From: Odobenus rosmarus divergens
Lineage: Eukaryota > Chordata > Mammalia > Carnivora > Odobenidae
Direction: 5' to 3'
Assembly (NCBI RefSeq): GCF_000321225.1
Contig: NW_004450401.1
Span: 4,439,307-4,503,306 of the forward strand
Length of the DNA: 64,000 bases
The translations under genes were made by a program, and so were the position numbers. Under the pieces are notes generated by a model, which saw only the letters and a program-made list of their open reading frames with translations, was not told the origin of the DNA and searched no databases. Positions 10,957-21,652 of the stretch are shown here, piece after piece (the first letter of the stretch is position 1; every line of letters begins with the position of its first letter).

Positions 10957-11929
10957 CTCTCAGACTCAATAAAACTTTACCAAACCAATTTAAAAAGTGG
11001 GCAAAAGATTTGAACAGACTTTTCATGATAGAGGATATAAAGATGGTGAAAAGGTGCTCAACATCATTAGTAATGTTTAAAACTACAATGAAATATTACA
11101 TACTCATTAGAATGGCTAAATTAAAAAATACTGACAACACGAAGTGCTGATGCTGAGTAATTGGGACACATTTCTCGTAGGAATGCAAGAGGGTACTGCC
11201 ATTTTGGAAAACAGCTTGGCAGTTGTTTCAACAAGTTAAACATATATGTATCGTGTGACCTAGAAATTCTACTTCTAGGGATTTATCCCAGAGAAATGAA
11301 AACTTATGTTTACACAAACATCTCTGTGTGCGTGTATGTGTGTGTGTGTGTGTGTGTGTTTATAGCAGAGTAACTCTACAATTGTCAAAAACTGGAAACC
11401 ACCCAAATGTCTGTCAGTGGATGGATAAACTGTGGTATATTCACACAGTAGAATACTACTTAGCAATGAAGAGGAATGAACTATCGAGGCACACAATGAC
11501 ATGGATGAATCTTTGATGTGTTAGTTAAGTGAAAAAACCTTGTCTCAAAAGGTTACATAATATTTTGTGAGTATGACATTCTGGAAGAGGAAAAAATACA
11601 GGCACAGGGACCAGATGAGTGGTTACCAGGTGTTAGGGTTGGGGGTTTGAATACAAAGGGTCATCTGCAAGGGAGTTCTTTCCTTGGTTGAGATTATTCT
11701 ATATCCTATCTGTGGCAGTAGTTATAAAAATACATGCATGTTTAAAATCTCATAGAACTATACATGAAAAAAAGCTAATTTTACTGTTTGCAGTTAGAAA
11801 TTTAAAAAGAAAACTGCCTTTCTGGGTTGTCATTGGCATTCAATAAAATAGAATTAATGTGATTCATAAGGGGTGCTTCACAAACATCAGCTGCTCTTAC
11901 TGTTTTCCCAGGAAATAGAGAATCGGGGT

Positions 11930-12110
11930 TCAGAGCATAAGCTCTTAAGTTAACTGGCCTACATTCAGGTCTTGCTCTGTCACCTACTGGCTTGTGCTCT
12001 CTCTGTGCCTCAGTGTTCTCTGTAAAATGACGTAATGTTGTCTCTATCTTATAGAGTTATGAAGCAGGTTAAATCAGTTAATGTAGGCAAATACTTAATG
12101 CACACTTTTA
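11930..12110 (+). repeat. MIR, left copy
   Basis: GGTCTTGCTCTGTCACCTAC and TGCCTCAGTGTTCTCTGTAA. The same MIR in the right copy (55950-56080) has taken a later SINE. Confidence 0.75.
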
Positions 12111-12153
12111 TTATTAACATAATTTATTGGTTTTTCTGTGTTGATTTCCATAG

Positions 12154-12313
12154 AGACAAGCTGAGAAATGTAGTGTGGGTCTCTGACCATGGTGCCCATT
12201 GGCACCCCAAAAGGCCTCTGCTGGCGTTTCCCAGTGATGACAAAGATAGTAAATATGGCAGCATTCGGGCAGCAGGGACTGTGAAGCTGTTTGGGCTTCC
12301 TATTGACTCCTGA
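12154..12313 (+). pseudogene. THOC3 exon 6-like segment
   Basis: Starts after TTTCCATAG and ends at the same TGA as THOC3. One G is lost at the first codon and there are further small differences. HPKRPLLAF and VKLFGLPIDS remain recognisable. Confidence 0.9.
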
Positions 12314-12913
12314 TGGGAGGCCCTGATGTAGAGAGAAAAGGCGCTTGTAGAGGCCTTCCTTTGTGTTATTTGATCTGTTCTCTTGGAGTTGGTGGGCATC
12401 TTAAGTATTTATAAATTGGCTGCCTGAATATCTTTTCCAGGAGTAGTTAATTGCCAACTTCCTGTTTCCCCAGCCTGAGGGAGGCCCCTCATTTGAGAAC
12501 GGTGGCATAAAGTTACTGTGGGATGATTGGCCGTCTGCAGCATTAGGTTCTGATTGAGGACCTCTTGAAATTCTATTCTAGGGTTTTGAGAGAGTGGTTT
12601 TATTAGTGCCTCTGACGTCTTTCCTCAGGAGTGATTTTGTTGGGCTTGCTACTGCTTGCATGTATCAAAATTTAGTAGAGTGGGTAGGTAAGGGGAGGCA
12701 TAAGTGTGGAGTTTTTAAAATTAAAAAAGATATACTCAAAATTGTATATGTTATAAAATATGTACTATATATAAATTTAATAATTACAGAAATATAAAAT
12801 ATATAATATATATAATTTTGAGAATTGAGCATTTAATAAAATTGACCCAATTCTAAGGCTTTTAAAATTTTGTCATTACAGGGAGATTTTGTGGTTTTGC
12901 ATTTTTATTTTTT
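12314..12913 (+). other. 3' UTR-like region of the pseudogene
   Basis: Follows THOC3 3' UTR (56553-56960), keeping TTGGAGTTGGTGGGCA and the AATAAA at 12835-12840. It holds an extra A/T-rich stretch at 12715-12815. No gene. Confidence 0.8.
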
Positions 12914-13113
12914 TAATTTTTTTTAAAGATTTAATTTATTTATTTGAGAGAGAGAATGAGAGAGAGAGAGCACATGTGAGAGGAGGGAGGGTCAGAGGGA
13001 GAAGCAGACTCCCTGCTGAGCAGGGAGCCCAATGTGGGACTCGATCCTGGAACTCCAGGATCATGACCTGAGCCGAAGGCAGTCGCCCAACCAACTGAGC
13101 CACCCAGGCGCCC
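12914..13113 (-). mobile_element. Can-SINE, minus
   Basis: Target duplication GTGGTTTTGCATTTTTA at 12891 and 13114. Confidence 0.95.
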
Positions 13114-13130
13114 GTGGTTTTGCATTTTTA

Positions 13131-13301
13131 AAAGAATTTTTATATTTATTTATTTACCGAGAGAGAGGGGCAAGGGGGAAGGGCAGAGGCAGAGAGAGAG
13201 AGAATCTTAAGTGGGCTCCATGCAGGGCTCAGTCTCACGATCCTGAGATCATGACCTGAGCCAAAGTCAGACATTTAACCAACTAAGCCATGCAGGTGCC
13301 C
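13131..13301 (-). mobile_element. Older Can-SINE, minus
   Basis: Head AAGCCATGCAGGTGCCCC, diverged. Only 17 bases from the previous SINE. Confidence 0.88.
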
Positions 13302-13766
13302 CTACATTTTTTTTTTATATCAGAAATAGAGTTTAAAGATTACTATCATTCTGTCATTAATGTTGTAACCAAGAACTCTGTGGAATGCATGAAATGTGAA
13401 ATGAAGTACATGGGCTATAGCAATCCTTAAAGTTTTCAGTTGTTTATGTGTGTGTATGTATACCAGGACTCATTCTATAAGGGGTTTATGGTGGCTTATG
13501 ACAAACACTGAGAAAAGTAGTAAAATATAAATAAGAAATATAAAATCAAGGTAAGATAAATACAAGTTAGAATAGAAAGTCAAGACTGGGGCAGGCAGAG
13601 AAATTGAAGAGAAGTATACAAAGAGTTAAGGACCTAATTGAATGATTGAATTAAAAAATTGGCTCTGAAAAAATAAATAAATAAAAATTTGGCTTTGAGT
13701 TCCCCTGGCAAAGCAAAGAGGGTATAAGCCAGTTAGCTAACTCTTACTATTAAAAAGAAAAATACA

Positions 13767-13893
13767 GAGTGCCTGGCTGGCTCAGTCAGTGGAACATGCA
13801 ACTCTTGATCTTGGAGCTGTGAGTTTGAGCCCCATGTTGGGTGTAGAGATTACTTAAAAATAAAAATCTTTAAAATAAATAAATAAAAAGAAA
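13767..13893 (+). mobile_element. Older Can-SINE, short form, plus
   Basis: GAGTGCCTGGCTGGCTCAG head, GAGTTTGAGCCCCATGTTGG box, A-rich tail. Confidence 0.85.
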
Positions 13894-14508
13894 AACACAT
13901 ACCAGTTCCTAAGAGAAAGCAAAGCTTTTGTTATCTCTTACCTCCAAAAGAAATGGTCATGTAGGTTTGTTTGTTTATTTTTTAGCATTTTGGCATATAA
14001 AAGAAACCAAAACCAAAATATGCATAAGTGAAGCTTGAGAAAAGTTTGAAAAGGAAGGTAAGCAAAAATAAGACAAAAATCATCGCTCTATGAGATAACC
14101 ACTACATTTTAGTGTATATCCTTTTAGGACTTTTCCTGTGCTCATATTTGCATATAAAAATATATATTAGTTTGTTTTATCTTCATAAAAATCTTTTGAG
14201 GGGTAGACAAAGCAAGTATGACAAGATAAATCATGGGAAGTATTCAATACAATTGTAAGCAATTATTATAGCCAAAATATAAGCAAAATCCAGTAACTGT
14301 TAATAGATCATTTTCATTTATTGGGCATGTCTTATGTGCTCAGACTGTAATAAGCACTTTATATAAGCTGCTACCCATTTGTCCCAACAGATGTCTCTCA
14401 AACTCAATTATTATCACCATTTTATGGCTTTGGGGAAATTCGGTAATTCAAGGTTACACTGTAAGTGACAGTATTCAGAATCAGGTTTGTCTAAAATCAT
14501 TTTCTTCT
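13894..14508. other. 3' flank, left copy, no gene
   Basis: Collinear with 57450-58000 and includes a MIR-like stretch at 14320-14470. No gene. Confidence 0.65.
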
Positions 14509-14947
14509 TTTTTTAAAAAATGATTTATTTTGGGGCACCTGGGTGGCTCCGTTGGTTAAGCGGCTGCCTTCGGCTCAGGTCATGATCCCAGGGTTCTGGG
14601 ATCGAGTCCCGCATAGGGCTCCCTGCTCCGCGGGAAGCCTGTTTCTCCCTCTCCCACTCCCCCTGCTTGTATTCCCTCTCTCGCTGTCTCTCTCTCTCTG
14701 TCAATTAAATAAATAAAATCTTAAAAAAAAAAGATTTATTTTTTTTTTGAGAGAGAGAGAGCATGGAGGGGAGGGGCAGAGGTAGAGGGAAAGCAGACTC
14801 CCCACTGAGCATGGAGCCCAACACTGAGCTTGATGCAGGGCTCAACGTGGGGCTCAACACGGGGTTTGATCTCATGACCCTGAGATCATGACCTTAGCCA
14901 AAATCAAGAGTTGGACACTTAACTGACTGAGCTACACAGGTGCCCCC
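14509..14947 (-). mobile_element. Older Can-SINE, minus, split by a younger SINE
   Basis: The A-tail end lies at 14509-14532 and the body at 14732-14947 (head GAGCTACACAGGTGCCCC). The plus SINE at 14533-14731 sits between them. Confidence 0.88.
14533..14731 (+). mobile_element. Can-SINE, plus, inside another SINE
   Basis: Complete element with target duplication AAAAAATGATTTATTTT / AAAAAAGATTTATTTT made from the host SINE tail. Confidence 0.93.
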
Positions 14948-15270
14948 AAATGTCTGTATTCTTCTATTGCAATGGGCTAAGCTGTCTCTGCAAGTATGGC
15001 CATTCTCATTTTACAGATGAGTAAACCATGGCTCTGAGAAGTTGACTTTGGTGCAGGTTAGTGAGCTCTGGAGCCATGTCTCCAGGCTGAGTACTGACTT
15101 TGCTCCTGCCCTGAGAACAGCTCCTTCCCACCTTTCCTGAAGAATGTTGTAAACTAGCTCACTACCACTTTATGTTGGCAGGATATTGCTGTTCAGATGC
15201 TGGGGGAGCACTTATTCTCATGTTTCTGTGAAAGGTCAATGAAAGGAAACTGAGATGTTTTGGTTCTTGC

Positions 15271-15459
15271 TTTTTTTTTTTTTTTTAAAGATTTTATTTA
15301 TTTATTTGACAGGAGAGAGGGAACACGTACAAGCAGGGGGAGCGGCAGGCAGGCAGAGGGAGAAGCAGGGAGCCGGATGTGGGGCTTGATCTCAGGACCC
15401 TGGGACCATGACCTGAGCCTAAGGCAGATGCTTAACGACTGAGCCACCCAGGCGCCCCT
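15271..15459 (-). mobile_element. Can-SINE, minus
   Basis: Target duplication GGTTCTTGCTTTT / TGTTCTTGCTTTT. Confidence 0.95.
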
Positions 15460-15604
15460 TTGTTCTTGCTTTTGCGGTTATCCACCATTCTGATGCCTGC
15501 TGTTGCTGCATTTCTGTGTATATCCCCTTGGCACTGGGAGATGCAAAGGGTGTAACCAAACCAAAGGAGAGTTTGTCTTGCTGATGAGCAGCAATCCAAT
15601 TTAA

Positions 15605-15641
15605 AAAACAACAGCAGCAACAACAACAACAACAACAACAA
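15605..15641 (+). repeat. (CAA)n microsatellite
   Basis: Ten or so CAA/CAG triplets. Absent from the right copy. Confidence 0.95.
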
Positions 15642-16299
15642 ACTGACACTGAGCTTTTGCAGTACACAAAGATAGGCTTATTTATTGGTGTGGCACCTCC
15701 CAGAACAGTCCCAAACTCCCCAATGGCTTGCAAGTGAGGATTTTTAAGGGCAAAAGTCAAGGGTAAGGGCTTGGGGTCATGGGTTCTTCTGATTGGCCAG
15801 AGATTGGGTAAACTTCAAGATTGATTGACTTGTCTTTCTGGTGCTAGTGTATTTTGTTTCATCAAGATTGTGGTCGGATGGTGAGTGGTTCCTTTCCCTG
15901 GTCTGGGTTGGCAAAACATCTCAGCAACGTGTGCTATTTTTATTAGCAAGCGCAGAGGCCCTTCACCTTTGTGACTATGATGACTGTGCAGCCTATTTTA
16001 TTTCTTATTCCCTTGGGCTACATTGTCATTCTCTTAAGCAAAGCATCCTGTGTTTTTTCCCAATAATCTTTAACTGTGGGCTATGTGGCTTTCTGCAGAC
16101 TTAATTCTGTTGGTGGTTTCAAGGGTTTGGTCCAGGTATTATTTGATCTCTTAAAAGCAATTTCCCATCAATATGGATTCTTTTATTTTATTTTTCTGGA
16201 TGTGTAATTGGCAAAAGTAGCAAACCTTGTCCCTTGTCACTTAAGAAGAGATTCATCACCTTTAACTAAAGGAGCAATTATAGCAACAGGAAAAAACAT
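15642..16299. other. Left-copy insertion of unknown class
   Basis: This stretch is not seen in the right copy around 58320-58500. ACTGACACTGAGCTTTTGC and CCTCCCAGAACAGTC suggest an old LTR-like repeat, but the class is uncertain and no gene is seen. Confidence 0.4.
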
Positions 16300-16485
16300 T
16301 TTTTAAAAGATTTTATTTATTTATTTATTTGAGAGAGAGAGAGAGCGTGAGAGGGGAGAGGGTCAGAGGGAGAAGCAGACTCCCCGCTGAGCCGGGAACC
16401 TGAGGGGGGACTCGATCCTGGGACTCCAGGATCACAACCTGAGCCGAAGGCAGTTGCTTAACCAACTGAGCCACCCAGGCATCTG
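16300..16485 (-). mobile_element. Can-SINE, minus
   Basis: Target duplication GCAACAGGAAAA / CCAACAGGAAAA. Confidence 0.94.
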
Positions 16486-16727
16486 CCAACAGGAAAATTA
16501 TTAATACACACATCAGTGAAGAAAGCCTCAGCTTGTGGCTGTCAGGGTCAGGGTCTACCACCTCTTTCTTTGCCTACACAATCCTAGGTGGCTTGATATG
16601 CAGCCCTAGAGAGCAGCCAAGAAAGAGTTTGGAGCTTGAGGCTCTGCCAGAGAAATGATATACAGTGACTCAGACTCAGAACTCTACAGTTTGGTCAGTT
16701 GTCCAATTTCTTTACAGTCACATATTG

Positions 16728-16949
16728 CTATTTATTCATTTATTTTATTTTTAGAGAGAGAGAGAGTGTGCAGTGGGGAGGGTGGAGGAGGGAGGAGCAG
16801 AGGGAAAGAGCGCAGGAAGGGGGCGGATGAGAGATTCTTAAGCAGGCTCCCTGCTGAGCATGGAGTCCGACAAGGGCTCAATCCCATGACCCTGAGATCA
16901 CAACCTGAGCTGAAATCAAGAGTCAGACGCTTAACCACCCAGGTACCCC
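16728..16949 (-). mobile_element. Older Can-SINE, minus
   Basis: Diverged head AACCACCCAGGTACCCC. Target duplication ACATATTGCTATTTATT / ACATCTGGCTATTTATT. Confidence 0.9.
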
Positions 16950-17166
16950 ACATCTGGCTATTTATTGATTGGTCACCCTAGGCATATCCTATCATTTCTC
17001 CTCTAAATTTTTAGCTAGTAAGCTAGGAGGGATGGCATTTTGTTTTGTTTTATTTTGCTTTGTTTTTTGGTGTTATTCCTAGTCTTTTGCTGAGACCCAA
17101 GTATCTCTGTAGCCTAAAATCCAGGGAAGGATGAACCCATTTATCATGACAAATATTAGATGTAAG

Positions 17167-17345
17167 GGGGCACCTGGGTGGCTCAGTTGGTTAAGCATCT
17201 GCCTTTGGCTCAGGTCATGATCCCAGGCTCCTGGGATTGAGCCCCACATTGGGTTCCCTGCTCAGTGGGGAGTCTGCTTCTCTCTCTCCCTCTGTGTGTG
17301 TGTCCTCTCTTGCTCTCACTCTCTCTCAAATAAATGAATAAAACC
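17167..17345 (+). mobile_element. Can-SINE, plus
   Basis: Target duplication CAAATATTAGATGT / CAAATATTAGGTGT. Confidence 0.94.
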
Positions 17346-17631
17346 TCAAATATTAGGTGTGAGATATATGCCTGTGCCTTGTGGATTAGTTCCTTCATGC
17401 TAACCTGTGTGGGGATGAAGCTGAGTCACTGGGATCCTGGCAGAGGGCCTGGTGTGGGCAATTGGGAGACCAGAGCAGAGAGGCAGAGTCCTAGCCAGAG
17501 GCAGTGACATTCAGTGAGCCTGAAGCAGTAAGTTCCAAGGAGAGCAGGGTAAGCTCTCCTCAGTAGAAGAGTGCAGTGTGGAATACCAGCAGAAGAAGCA
17601 GGAGAGACCAGTTCTGGGCGGTACCAGAGGA

Positions 17632-17659
<28 letters not shown>
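17632..17659 (+). repeat. (GT)n at the start of the near-identical tail
   Basis: Fourteen GT units. The right copy has the same run at 59194-59220. Identity jumps just after it. Confidence 0.95.
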
Positions 17660-17662
<3 letters not shown>

Positions 17663-18648
17663 GAGCTGGTTGGGTGTGATGTGTCAGTGGCCTTTTATTT
17701 AAGCCCTTACTCCCTTTCCTGTTTTAAGATGTATTTTACTCCCTAAGGGTTTTAATCACAAAAGGGACCACGAAATGTCTTCCTTCTTCGGAAGGGAAAA
17801 AGCCCATGCACAGGGTTAAAAGGTAAGTCCTAAGGGGAGTAGAGATCGCACACCTAGAAGTGCCTTGCACACTCAGAAACACCTATGTGTGGGTAAGTAT
17901 TGCCTTCTTTGCTCCCTCTGACCCTGCAATAGAGTGAAAAGAAGGCTGGCTTCGTGGGTGAGTGGAACGGGCTTTGAATCTGGCTCCAGCAGTGATGGTT
18001 CAGAGCCCACTTTCCTCATCCATAACGTGTGGATGACAAATCCTCCTCTCCTTGGGTTGTTTGGAGAATCAAAGGACATAACATGTTTGTAAAGGGTCCA
18101 GCACAGCCCCTGGCGTGCAGGAGATGCTTAGCACATCCCTTCTCCTCGAGGAGGAGCAGCTTCTAAGGAGAACACGGGCTGGCCGCGGAGACGTGGCAGC
18201 GGTCTGTCAGCTTTCTTGGCTCTAAATGCCGGAGCTGAGCGAGCCCCGTTCATCATGGACTCTGCAATGATGGGAATGAAGAGAGGAGACTTCTCTGTCA
18301 CACTCGGGCGTGGTGGGGGGTTCAAAGGAGAAATACTGCATCTGCTTTCTGTTGCAGTCTGTTCGGGGCTGTGATGGCTATGTGTGCATGTGGACACGTG
18401 GAGCCTCAGAGCCGTGCACCCCAGTGGGGGAAGTAAGAGTAGGAGGAGGGTAAAGCACCTGTTAGCGGAGAAGCCTGGGAAAGGATTGAAGGGAGAGGAG
18501 GTGGACTCAGTGCAAGTCTTGAATACAGAGGGGGTGATTGTGGGGGGGCGGACCTGTGAGAAGGGGTGCTGCAGCTTGGAACAAAGTGGAGGTGGTGGCC
18601 GTGTTCTGGGCTGTGGAGAAGGTGGTCAGGTGGAATGTGAGGTGGGGT
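17660..18648 (+). repeat. Near-identical tail of left copy
   Basis: Aligns to 59221-60245 with about ten substitutions and two clear indels (about 24 nt near 17697 and 10 nt near 17830) by eye. It begins right after a (GT)n run and ends at 18648. It contains a MIR (17940-18135). The antisense frames open in both copies are a result of the identity and are not evidence of a gene. Confidence 0.85.
17940..18135 (+). repeat. MIR, left copy
   Basis: MIR pattern: GGGCTTTGAATCTGGCTCC, TTTCCTCATCCATAAC, GGGTTGTTTGGAGAATCAAA, CAGCACAGCCCCTGGCG. Confidence 0.8.
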
Positions 18649-18655
18649 TTAAGTG

Positions 18656-18890
18656 ACACACACAGAAGATATAGGAAGAGGCCAATTGCCAAGGAGTATA
18701 GGCAGCCTCAATAAGATGGAAAAAGCAAGGAAATAGATGCCTCACTGGGCTTCCAGAAGGAACACAGACCTGCCAACACCTTGATTTTAGACTTTTGGCC
18801 TTCAGACTACGAATGAATAAATTGGTGTTGTTTGAAGCCGCTGAGTTGTCATTTGTTACAGCCGCAATAGGAAGCTAACACATGCAATAC
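18656..18890 (+). repeat. MLT1-like LTR end
   Basis: CCTTGATTTTAGACTTTTGG, TTTGAAGCCGCTGAGTTGTC and GTTACAGCCGCAATAGGAAG resemble the 3' end of an MLT1 LTR. It has no counterpart after 60242. Confidence 0.6.
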
Positions 18891-19030
18891 AATTCAGTGG
18901 GTTTTTGTATTTTCACAGAGCTGCACAATCATCACCACAATCAATTTTAGAATGTTTTATCACTCTCTTCCTCAAAAAACTCAACCCATCAGTGGTCAGT
19001 ACTCTTTTCCACTTGTAGGTACCATGTGGC
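18891..19030 (-). repeat. Old interspersed repeat (LINE-like)
   Basis: TGCACAATCATCACCACAAT belongs to a common mammalian repeat also seen in part at 55460-55550. The family is not certain. Confidence 0.4.
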
Positions 19031-19975
19031 GTTTGATAAGTTTCCTAACTCCTGTGAGCCTCTGTGTGTTTCCTCATCTCTAGGCGGGACACTGTCCACC
19101 TCCAGAGAGTGTTGTAAGAATTCAGAGATAATGTGTGTAAGCGCTCAACACAGCATTCACTAGGCTGTTTATTATTTTTATTAAAACCAGTGAGGAGAGG
19201 TTGTTGCAGAGGTGCCAGGGAGAGGTGAAGGAGAGGCTGAACGAGGCCAGTGGCTGAGAGATGGAGAGGACAGGATCTGGTTTCTTTGAGAGGCTCCAAG
19301 CCCTGTGATCCTCCCTCACTGGAGCCCCCCTTTACCTCCTTCCTGCCCTGGGAACTCGGTTTAAACCCGCGGGCGTGTCCCTGTCTGGCCACTAGAGGGC
19401 AGTGGAGGCAAGGCCGCAGGGAAGTGGGAGGTGGGCGTCCAGAAGGCTGGCGCTGGTCTGTGTGTTCAGCCTTTATTCAGGCTCTGAAGCCTGATTGTGT
19501 ATTTGCATTGTGCTCTCCCCTCCCTCCTTGCTCTGTGTATTTGCTGACGTTTTTGGAAAACACTTTGCATCGCAGGGCACCTCTGAGTTCCTGCTTGTCT
19601 TGTGGCTGAGGATTAGCCATAGCTGAAGCGTCCTGTTTTCTGGCAGCTGTGTTTATTTCTCAAGGGCACAGGCAGAGCAGAACATGGGGGCCTGGGCCCT
19701 GCAGCTGAGGAGAGCCTAGGGTGAACCACAGTTGTTCTTCTGCCAGTTCAAAATAGGGGGACTATTCCATTTTGCATTCCTCCCCTGTACCCCGCCCCCG
19801 CCAGGCCTATCAGTACCACCCAAATCACATGGACTGAGGTGGCGGGTGGTGGAGTGTGCTGGATGATTCCTCAAGAAAATTCAGATGCTGTTACTAGAGG
19901 TAGGTAGAATGGATGTTTAGGCAAAATCCACAGATGTCCATTCCAGCTACCACATGAGAATAGATTAATCCACTA
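19031..19975. other. Unique spacer, no gene
   Basis: GC-moderate sequence without splice-bounded conserved frames. It holds the CTCF motif at 19389. Confidence 0.5.
19389..19402 (+). promoter_or_regulatory. CTCF core motif
   Basis: CCACTAGAGGGCAG fits the core CCASYAGRKGGCRS at every position, with TGG on either side. It lies in the spacer between the two THOC3 copies. Binding is inferred. Confidence 0.65.
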
Positions 19976-20130
19976 GTTAGGAGCCCTGGCCCTCGACTCC
20001 AGTTCTCCGAGAGGGAATCCCAGATTCACCCTTTACAAGTCGTGTGACCGTGGCTGGCTCACTCACCTGTCAGTCTGAGTCCTCAGGGTCCCCACCTACA
20101 CAATGGGAGTGATGGATCACACTGTAGGCT
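19975..20130 (+). repeat. MIR
   Basis: Seen as CAAGTCGTGTGACCGTGGC and CTCAGGGTCCCCACCTACAC. Confidence 0.7.
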
Positions 20131-21069
20131 TGAATGAGTGTGAAAGCACACTGCAGAGGGATCAGGCAAGCTCCAGCAGGTGTCACTGCAATCTGGTGTG
20201 GCATGAAGTCTGAAGTCTCTGCATTGTTACCTGACCAGTTCCAGGGCGGCTGTCCACAGACAGGCAGCCAACGTCCTCTGGGTTCAGGTTCTCCACCTGC
20301 CACTTACTGGCCACACTGTCCTCCTCCATGAGGTGAGGATCATCGCTCTTGCCCCCCTGCCCCGGGTTGTTGGGAGAAGTGATGAGGTGATACATAGACA
20401 GTGCCTGGCACATACCAGTCTGTAACTAATGATGGATGTGCTCTTGGCACAATTAGTACTCCAGAGCATGTTAGGAGTCCAGGTGTGACTCTGGCAGGAC
20501 AGGCCACGTGCTCTGGGAACAAACAACCATCCTTCTGGATAGAGTGCATTTGGCCATCAGCCAAGGGCCTTGGGAGGCGTTGTGAGGTCTGGCCCTTCCC
20601 TCCTTCCTTTCAACTTGGGGAGGGTACACCCTCACAGTAACCTTCTTAATTACCCCTTAGGCTCTACTATCAGCCTGTCTTTCATTTCCATCACAAGGCT
20701 CCCAGCCAGACAGTTTGCACAGATTCTAATCTGGAGTGTGTTAACTTTTCTCCCCCATCGTTGGCAGGGATCTGGAATCGGCTCTGCATTAGGATGAGTT
20801 GTAAATAAACACACATTTGCTTCACTGTGACTCCTCCTCCTATCCCATAGCCTTGTCTTAGATTTGGGCAGCTTCAAATCAGGGAACACAGAGTGATTGG
20901 AAAAGACCTTGGAAATCATTTAATCCAGTCTACCCATTTTACAGAAGAGTAGATTGAAGGTGTTTAGTTAAGTTGCTCGTGTTTACATAGACAACTGGAG
21001 GATACAGAGATGGAAATCAGATCTTCTGACTCTTAGTTCAAAACTCTTTCCATAATAACCCAGTACCTC
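20131..21069. other. Unique spacer with MIR pieces, no gene
   Basis: MIR-like at 20220-20420 and 20925-21060 (CCCATTTTACAGAAGAG). No gene is supported. Confidence 0.5.
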
Positions 21070-21095
21070 ATTCATTCATTCATTCATTCATTCAA
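21070..21095 (+). repeat. (ATTC)n microsatellite
   Basis: About six ATTC units. A loose CATC/ATTC-rich stretch continues to 21440. Confidence 0.9.
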
Positions 21096-21458
21096 AAAAT
21101 GTGTACTGGGTATCTAACTACTTATGCGTTGTCCTTTTGTGGGCTCTGGAAAAACAGATAAACAAGGAACAGTCTGCCCTTGAAGTGCTTATGAACTCTT
21201 TGTCCATTGGGCCATCCATCCACCTAATGCATATTCTCTTCATTCATCCATTCATCTTTCCATGTTTCCATCTACCTTTCTCTTGTCCATCTTTTTGTCC
21301 ATCCATTAATCTTCATCCTTTTGTACATTTGTTCTGTGCATTCATTACTCCATTCAACTCACCATTGTTTGTCCACAAATTTATTCATCTTTCTGTTTAT
21401 TTTTCTGCCCATCATGTGTTCCTGTTTCCATCCAGTCTACTTCTCTCCCTGTCTCTTT

Positions 21459-21652
21459 TAAATATTTATTTATTTTAGAGAGAGAGTGAACACACATGAG
21501 CCGGGGAGGCGCAAAGGGAGAGGGAGAGAATCCTCAAGCAGACTCGCCATTGAGTGTGGAGCCTGATGTGGGCTTTATTCCACAACCCTGAGATTATGAC
21601 CAATGCCGAAACCAAGAGCCGGACACTCAACCGACAGTGCCACCCAGGCACC
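21459..21652 (-). mobile_element. Older Can-SINE, minus
   Basis: Head GTGCCACCCAGGCACCC. Target duplication CCAGTCTACTTCTC. Confidence 0.92.

Larger units (their letters stand above)
9424..11790 (+). mobile_element. L1 3' half, plus, interrupted
   Basis: ORF2 end and 3' UTR, split by a SINE (9523-9712), an MST/MLT1 LTR (9766-10128) and another SINE (10756-10956). Contains (GT)n at 11323-11360. Absent from the THOC3 copy at about 55840. Confidence 0.75.
2870..12845 (+). pseudogene. THOC3 non-processed pseudogene (exons 1, 4, 5, 6 retained)
   Basis: Intron sequence is retained between exon-like segments, so this arose by DNA duplication and not by retrotransposition. The ATG position reads TTG (about 3050) and the exon 1 donor GT is GG. 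Exons 2 and 3 with flanking intron are deleted. Exon 4 has 17 nt missing in total, a frameshift. Exon 5 has lost its AG acceptor but keeps an open frame. Exon 6 has lost one base at its 5' end. The AATAAA signal survives at 12835. It cannot encode a WD40 propeller. Whether it is transcribed cannot be seen. Confidence 0.92.
2870..18655 (+). repeat. Segmental duplication, left (pseudogene) copy
   Basis: Matches the THOC3 locus in order. 2880-3540 corresponds to 37000-37700, 3570-4540 to 39520-39950, 4550-5110 to 41790-42080, 5630-6700 to 42980-43660, 6700-7440 to 43660-44170 joined to 52660-52760, 9180-9420 to 55600-55840, 11800-12850 to 55840-56960, and 12850-18648 to 56960-60245. Identity is roughly 75-85% by eye except in the last kilobase. 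Confidence 0.9.

Noticed and set aside
11323..11360. (GT)n as an independent regulatory element
   Set aside because: It is a microsatellite within an L1 3' UTR.
18128..18397. Antisense frame conserved at 59726-60019
   Set aside because: Both copies are nearly identical DNA, so conservation says nothing about coding. Part is MIR sequence.
21070..21440. CRISPR-like or other ordered repeat array
   Set aside because: It is a degenerate ATTC/CATC simple repeat without spacers.
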